This document shows, in pieces, positions 57,519 to 64,000 of a DNA stretch of 64,000 nt (its first letter is position 1; each line of letters starts with the position of its first letter). A program made the position numbers and the translations under genes. The stretch lies in the NCBI GenBank assembly GCA_022605955.1, contig JAKCOZ010000001.1:35389646-35453645 (forward strand), in the 5' to 3' direction. The notes below the pieces were generated by a model. That model was not told where the DNA came from, did not search any database, and worked only from the letters and a program-made list of their open reading frames with translations. The DNA comes from Rallus limicola (Eukaryota; Chordata; Aves; Gruiformes; Rallidae).

Positions 57519-59708
57519 CTAAAGAAAAGAAACCCAGCTATGATTAAGGTTTGTAATTATTTCCTGCTTAGTGGACTTTTAGCAACTGGTGATTTTTTTT
57601 CCTTATGCATATTATCTCTGCTATGAAGTAGCACTGTTTGAAATTCAAGTTTATTTGAAACATACAGTTTATAAGCAATTCAAATTACTGTATATGAGTG
57701 AGGGACCACTATCTCCCCCTCCCTTCTGTCACACTTCAGTTAAAAGCATTTCTTTCACAACCCCATGCTATTCCTGCAGCTGAGAGACAGGGGAGGGAAG
57801 AGAGGAGCTGTGATGCAAACACGCTGGCTTCAAAGATCTCAGTAAATTCCATGGAAAGGGCACTGCCTTCAGACAGGCATTTGCTCACACACAACTGGAA
57901 AGGAGTGCAGCAAGAATGAGTGTTAGCCTGCACAAAACATCATGCAAACTAGTTTCCAGTAACAGGCTAAAGAAAAATCCAAGTACACATTCTGCCTAGA
58001 TGTTTTGAATTAATTTCTCTCTGTTCCAAACTAGTCATTAATCAATACAGCACTCATGCAAATACAGCAATTCTTACTTGTGGGTGCTGTTCAGTTGCTG
58101 ATCTTTCAGCATAAGAAGTATGTTTCAGATGATGGTATTCACCACTTAGAAAATCAAGGTTCTAAGAAAATGACCAACTAGACCTGGAACAAACCACATA
58201 TATACAGATATGTGTGTGTGTGTGTGTGCATATCCAAATATGCATATATAACCAAAGTCCCTGGGTACCCTGGGCAATGAATGGACAGATTTTGTGGATG
58301 AAAACATGGAGAAGGTCTTAATCTACTTGTACAAAATCTGACTTTTTAAAAAAACAAATTAAAAGTATATTTTTAATATATATATATTTATGTGAATGTA
58401 TGTATTCTTCATGTATTTTGTTTGCAAGTCAGTGTGTAAACCTACCTGCTTTCTTTTTTTCCTCTAGTTTATTCAATTTTGCACTTCCTTGCCTGTCTAG
58501 TGCCTTCATCACAGCTACTGTTCCATTACTGCAATCCTATTGAATACATCATCATTTCTGTTTGCCTTGGCAAATAAAGACAGGGCCCATTACTGAAACA
58601 GCCAATCTTTGTTAATAAATAAGTTCAGTCCTGTCAGGTCCTAAACAGGTGCTCAAGAGTATTTCATTCACTCAGAAATTAGAAGGAACTGCCAGAACCA
58701 GAATAATATAATACAGTGAAAGAATTAAATTATCACTATGGAAGCAAAAATAATTTATTTCTATTGTAATGTAAATTTTGAAAAATTACCTTTTTTATCC
58801 CTAACAATAATTGAGTACATGGATTTTTGTAAAAGAGTGCACAGCTGAAGACCAGAGATTGAAGCTCAGAAAATGCTTTCACAGTATTTTACACTATTTA
58901 AGACAGAGTGATCTAAGATCAGCACACTACCTTCTGTTTTTTGCCTGTGATTCTTTTCCCCTATGCACCAAATCCATTACACATACTGCAAGCTGGGCAG
59001 TTTTCATAAACTGGGCACTTCTATTTTTAAGCCTCTTGTTTCAACTTTCTAGTCTGTTTCTCTTGTAGGTCCAACAGGTAACTTACTTAGCTCTTGTTCA
59101 TCATTTACAAAAAAAAAATATGCATTCACACAATTTTAATTATAAGGCTAAAGCAGTATTCACAAGTCTAAGAAAAACATACAAATGGGCAATTCCTAAT
59201 AGTACAGTCCCTCCACCCTGAACCATTTCTCATAAGGGAACATTTATATGGGAACAAAAATCAATGGTAAAGTCACGATTCCAATAACTGACATATAGTC
59301 AACTCACAAATCTAGTAACACTCTCTTTTAAATGTAGAGAACATCTCATTTAATAGAATTCAAGTTCTTTTGTATCAAACCACTTGGTTTGTTACATCTC
59401 CTTTTATACAAGATGTGTACTCCATCAAATGTGTCAGTGCTGCTTCAGATGAGGTTAGGACAGTGGAATCTGCCTATGTGTGTAAAGCATTAATTGTCTT
59501 GATAAAGTAAATTAAACACATATAAGAAGGTGGAGCTGGAATTACTCATTCTTTCTGGAAGGTGAGGAAAAGGAAAAATACAAAACCTGCCTATTACTTA
59601 AATTTGTATCTAATTATTGAAAAAATACAAGCAACACCCCTGCATTGTCTCTACGAGCTAACAGCATGCTTACACTGTCTGTGAAGTTGAAAGACAGACT
59701 CATTGTAC
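57519..59708 (-). other. TMEM168: TMEM168 intron
   Basis: The intron has donor GTACAA below 59,709 and acceptor TAG just above 57,518 (minus strand). It contains a (TG)9 run at 58,211-58,228 followed by TA-rich sequence near 58,375-58,392. No recognisable CR1 or LTR copy is seen. Confidence 0.92.
58211..58228. repeat. (TG)9 microsatellite
   Basis: Nine uninterrupted TG dinucleotides within a TMEM168 intron. Confidence 0.9.
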
Positions 59709-59851
59709 CTGCAGAAGTTGGTGGGAATCACAACAGCATACCCAACACACGTTCCTCCCAAGCAGTTCCCCAGTTCATGGAAAAGCCCGTGAGCCATGGA
59801 CTCCAAAGGTAGAACAATGAGAAATGCACTCATGAAGATCCCATTGGTTGC
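59709..59851 (-). CDS. TMEM168: TMEM168 internal coding exon (first one in window)
   Basis: A 143-base exon on the minus strand, entered in phase 0 after the acceptor TTTTCTTTGTAG and left in phase 2 at donor GTACAATGAG. It encodes 47 residues from [20 protein letters not shown] through [20 protein letters not shown], and its last two bases (AG) plus the next exon's T give Ser. The stretch [13 protein letters not shown] is hydrophobic and is probably the last transmembrane helix of the N-terminal multi-pass region; [15 protein letters not shown] follows. The remaining roughly 376 N-terminal residues of a 697-residue protein are not found between 59,852 and 64,000. They must be encoded upstream, beyond the right edge. 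TMEM168 is linked in the literature to cardiac Nav1.5 levels and to osteopontin binding (from memory). Confidence 0.97.
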
Positions 59852-62338
59852 CTACAAAGAAAATAGAGATTTAAGTCCTGCATTAAAAATCCTTCCTATC
59901 TGTTGGGTGGGATTTTATGATTGATTATGATTTATTATGTGTTTCAAACACAACTGGGTCCTGAAACATGCAAGTTGTTATACATAATGTACACTTCCCA
60001 CAAACTACATGGTGGAGGCAAATGAAAGGCCAATTTCTGGGGCTGGGGAGAAGGGTGGCTGGTAAACAGGGGTCACTCTTCCAAAAGGAATGCATCTGGA
60101 AACACCAACAGCGAAGGACTTATGTTTAAAAGCCTTGACAATAGTGTAGTGTCAAGCATTTAAGTAGGAAAATCAAATGCCATAAAATTATTTCTGTGCA
60201 AGAAACAAGTGTATTTGTAAATATCTGCAGGATTAGACCTTAATCTGTAAAGTACAATACAGAATATTCTGTACTACTATATTGCATCATTAAAAATCAA
60301 GATTTAACTATTCTGATGCTTTTTAATGCCAAGAGTTTTTAAAATATTCTCTGTCAAAAAAGGTGACTTGTGAGAACATTTATGAACATTTCTACTGTTA
60401 GAGAGACAATTAATTCTTTATCTGCTCCATAAATATCAGATGAGAAGGGACATCCACTACAGCACTTTGCAGCATTCACACAGCTTTGTGCATTGAGCTT
60501 TCCTGTTTTGTAGGCAAAGAGCAGCTTTACACTCACTCATACATGGATGATTTTTGGAAAAAAATAAAATAAAATTCAAAAGCTTTGTCTCACCCATCAG
60601 TACTGGGAAAATAAAAATGGATTTCTGAAATGCCAGCTGTCAGCAAGAGGCAGAACAGATACAGGTTCCTTTTAATTATTTTAATATGATGTGACTGGAT
60701 TTAATGAGGCATTAAACACTTCAGGAAAGGTAGAAATAGTATTTCAATATATAATTATGCAAGAACTTTAATATCCATGGTGCAGTTATTAAATATTAAT
60801 GTTTTTATGTAGCAAAGGAAATAGATTCACAGCTACGGATTTCTGCCTTGAGATGAGCCCTGTGGCCTCTGACCCCATCGGTGCCATATCCACCCTCTTT
60901 GCACAATCTACAATATTAATGTTTCTTAAAAGTCTGGGCATTGCCTTATTCTTTAACACTCAGAGAACTGATGTGGACTGGTAGTTCAGCTTAATGCACA
61001 GACAAAGGTATTAACAACCTGGAAAGAAAATCATACCTAATAAAATGACACCTAAACTAATCAGCTTTTGCTGGAACATGGCACTCCACTACACTCAGCT
61101 TTTAAACAGGTAAATATTACATGACTTAGCCTGAAAGAACAGCTTTACCCACCTAATGTGCTTCTTGCCTTAAGGAAGAATACTGTTTGCTGTTCTGATA
61201 GGAGAATTTCACCTATGTGTCCTTGAAATGGTGATGGTAACACTTTAAACCACAAATAAACACCAGATACTAAGTGGCAATTGATAGCATTATTAACTGG
61301 TAGCACTATGCTCAGATAACTGTTAACTGATAGCATTACCCTCAAATCCCAACCCCTGAAACCACTAGGAAACTATATCCAGCTCCCACAATGCTTTATT
61401 CAATTCATGCCAAATGAGAAGTTTATTTACTTAGCTGCTAGCTCCCAAGGACGTGAGGACATGGCATTGGGTAGACATCACGTCACCTCACAGAACAACC
61501 ACAGAGAGCTCCCCTTCACCCACAGCCCCATGCCCCTTATCACAAAACCACAATTAAAGCACTCACTGACTTGCTAACACTGGAGCTACAATACTGGTGT
61601 GGAGGGAACAAGTTCATCAGTAGGTGCCAGGGTTAACACTGCGATCCCATTTCATGTGGTATAATGGAATTTGATGGTTTGTGCTAATGAGTTGAAGCTA
61701 CAAGGAGCAATGTGTGCCTATGAAGTGCACATAAATTACAGGAGATTCACAACCACTTTCATGTACATCGCCTTCTTAGCCAGCTCCAGAGGTACCCTGC
61801 ATCACCACCGGCCTGCGACTTGCCCAGGCCCTGCCTTGCCTGCACTCAGAGCTCAGAATCGACGAGCGAGGAGGCAGATGGAATGTGTTGAAGACAAGTG
61901 CAGAGACACACTCAGATTCAAGTTTTGTGTCAGAGAACAAGGATTTTCAGAATTCATTTCCTCCAAATCCATACAATTACCTGGAATCACCAGCAGAAGG
62001 GAAAGCTTAAAAGCATGCAACAATTATGGTGCAACCTCAACTTGTTTTGTTGTCAATAAGGAGGAGGAAAAAAATCCTGTAATTAAGACAATGTATTTTT
62101 GGTTCCCAAGGTATCAACAGAAAGTGTTCAGTTTTCCAGATGCACTCTGAAAATGAAAAGGACTCAGAGCAGCAGCAATAAAAACTGTACAAAGATTTGG
62201 CTACTTTCCATTCCATAGAAACCTTGTAAAATCTAAGACTTTGATGAAACAGGGGAGGTCTCCAGCTAAATTAGTTTCAAGATCTGGAGGCTTAGTTTTG
62301 CAACTATAGTTACCTGAAGGATGGTTTCCTTTAGGTTA

Positions 62339-62359
62339 AAAAAAAAAAAAAAAAAAAAG
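62339..62359. repeat. Poly(A) tract
   Basis: About 20 consecutive A residues in a TMEM168 intron, followed by A/G-rich sequence. No retroposed body is recognised next to it. Confidence 0.85.
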
Positions 62360-62554
62360 GAAAAAAAGAGAAAAAGAAAGACTTGGTTCCTACAGAAATA
62401 CAAGGGCTTGGCTGGAAAAGCTTCCCATTTGTGATTGGTTAGTTAGAGGATTTTCTAAACCTTGGAAAGGATGAACATATGGACCAGAAAGCAGCATAAT
62501 GCACTTTTCTGACAACTTTCATCTTTTCTACCATACATAAATAAGACTTTTCTT

Positions 62555-62596
62555 GGATCTTGATGGAGCAAACTGGGATCTTGATGGAGCAAACTG
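62555..62596. repeat. Perfect 21-bp tandem duplication
   Basis: A 21-base unit beginning GGATCTTGATGGAGCAAACT is present twice, head to tail, in a TMEM168 intron. Confidence 0.9.
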
Positions 62597-64000
62597 CTCT
62601 TACATTGTGTTACTGTTTTGATAACTGTGAACACGTTACTAAAGAAAAACTACACTCACCCATAAAAACTACATATCCTAAATACTACTACATTATTATT
62701 TTGGATAGTTTTGTTGTGTAAGTTTTTTTACCACATGCCATGTTGCTCTAAACACTCCCTGCATTTCCTTAATCCTCTAAAACACCATCAAGTTATTAAG
62801 CCTACAGAGTGTTGTACAACAGCACTTGAGATCATCACGCAGACTAATAGTTTTCACCAAACTTCTGATTGAGTTTGACATCTAAAAAAATATTTAAGTG
62901 TTGAAAGTACTCCTACTAATAAAACACTGGTGAGAAATTCACAAGTACTTCTGAGGTAAGGAAGATACAGAGAAACAGAAAGGATCACCTCAGTGATCCA
63001 CCTCCTATCCTGCTTTTTGTTTGTACCAAATATTAAATAGGGATGGGAAATAGACTCTACAGTGTCATGACTTAACTCAGCCCCACCTGAAGGTTCAACT
63101 TCATCTTTGTTTAGTGGCCACCTTACACTATGAAGTAGGAATGTAATCTTAGTACGAGCATCTACATGTACAGACATCTATCTAACATAAAGATGCTGGC
63201 ACTTGCTGTCAGTGTTTTTTCAGCAGTTGGGACTTAGAAAAAATATAAGACTGATCAATGACGTTTAGAGCAGCTCTGCAGTAAGAAAATAAAGTCTTTT
63301 AAGTCAGCACTGCAAAAAAATGACTGGTGGCATTTTATAATACTTAAACTGTAAGAACTTCAAATAGCAAAATGTACTATCTAATCAAGTAATTACTGTA
63401 AATCTGAAGATAGGTTCCTCATTTAAGATAACAGCTAAAATGCCAGGTGGAGACTGTCAGTGCTTTACTAAATCCAAAAGATGTGATGACTGGTCCTTAA
63501 TGGAGCAGATGGCCATGGGTGCATAGGCGGAGCCAGAAAGGGATTTTGTTCTTTCATCTGTTCAACCCATTTCCATTCTTTTTTTGACTGCACTGGCAAT
63601 CTCAGCCTGCAGTACATCCCTGTACTCTGAGTGCCCAGAGATTCCACACAGGCTGCTCAGAAAGCAAACAGAAGACAGGGACCATCTCAGTAATCCCAAT
63701 GAAAACTCGAAAAGCCATTCTATCTCTTAGTCTTTGCTGTTTTCTTGCCTTTGTCTCCCTTCTTCTAGATGAGTATTTAGGAAATACATAGTGTGTTCTC
63801 ATTTCAAATAATGTGGAAAAGGTAAAAAAAAAGAAAAGATACTTCTTATACTTCTTTCCTCTGGCTATTGAAATGATAGACAGTAAAAGCTGGGTGTGAT
63901 TTGCCAGTAGTACTATCTTTTCCACTCTTTTCAGCGTTTCAAGCAACACTCTATTGTTAAATGTAACTTTGCAAAAACAGCTGCAGAATTTAGAGGTATT

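Larger units (their letters stand above)
59852..64000 (-). other. TMEM168: TMEM168 intron, continuing past the window edge
   Basis: Upstream intron of the gene, with no further TMEM168 exon recognised. Structures seen are an A-rich run at 62,339-62,359 followed by AG-rich sequence, and a 21-base tandem duplication at 62,555-62,596. The 159-codon plus-strand frame at 61,671-62,150 has no family resemblance and is not accepted as a gene. Confidence 0.85.

Noticed and set aside
61671..62150. Plus-strand open frame of 159 codons
   Set aside because: It lies inside a TMEM168 intron on the opposite strand and contains no recognised motif. The amino-acid content looks like translated non-coding DNA.
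1..64000. tRNA, rRNA, CRISPR and bacterial-type features
   Set aside because: No cloverleaf-like sequence, ribosomal RNA segment or spaced repeat array was seen, and the window is vertebrate nuclear DNA.

Overview
The window is nuclear DNA from a bird. Two things show this: many truncated CR1 LINE copies, several ending in the diagnostic (ATTCTATG)n-type 3' tail, and retroviral LTR families of avian type. The one recognisable gene is a vertebrate one, TMEM168. The LTR types look neoavian rather than chicken-like, but the species cannot be named from the sequence.

Layout. Positions 1-50,900 hold no protein-coding gene that I can support. This is AT-rich intergenic DNA with many mobile-element fragments: CR1 pieces on both strands (about 1.0, 2.5, 7.6, 11.3-12.4, 18.2-18.9, 20.7-24.0, 25.6 and 46.0-47.8 kb), a decayed retroviral LTR plus protease remnant (4.7-5.3 kb), and three copies of a 1.1-1.3 kb LTR-like repeat (13.9, 15.8 and, inverted, 37.8-39.0 kb). 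A CpG-rich patch at 27.5-28.0 kb and a phased 22-bp repeat at 36.5 kb are the most suggestive non-repeat signals.

Positions 51,090-64,000 are the 3' half of TMEM168 on the minus strand. Three exons (59,709-59,851; 57,244-57,518; 52,428-52,975) have correct splice sites and compatible phases. They encode the last 321 residues of an approximately 697-residue membrane protein. The large N-terminal coding exon must lie to the right of the window. Its introns carry a solo LTR and a CR1, both in antisense orientation to the gene.

The most interesting signal is in TMEM168 itself. The soluble C-terminal part reads like a caspase-type (clan CD) fold, with a YYSGHSHG His motif, a LIIVLDC strand 41 residues later, and a following LGDFT..W motif. 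The protein is not usually described this way, as far as I recall. A second structural oddity is a perfect 30-bp inverted repeat at 20.6 and 22.5 kb that brackets an oppositely oriented CR1 segment, as a staggered-break inversion would leave.
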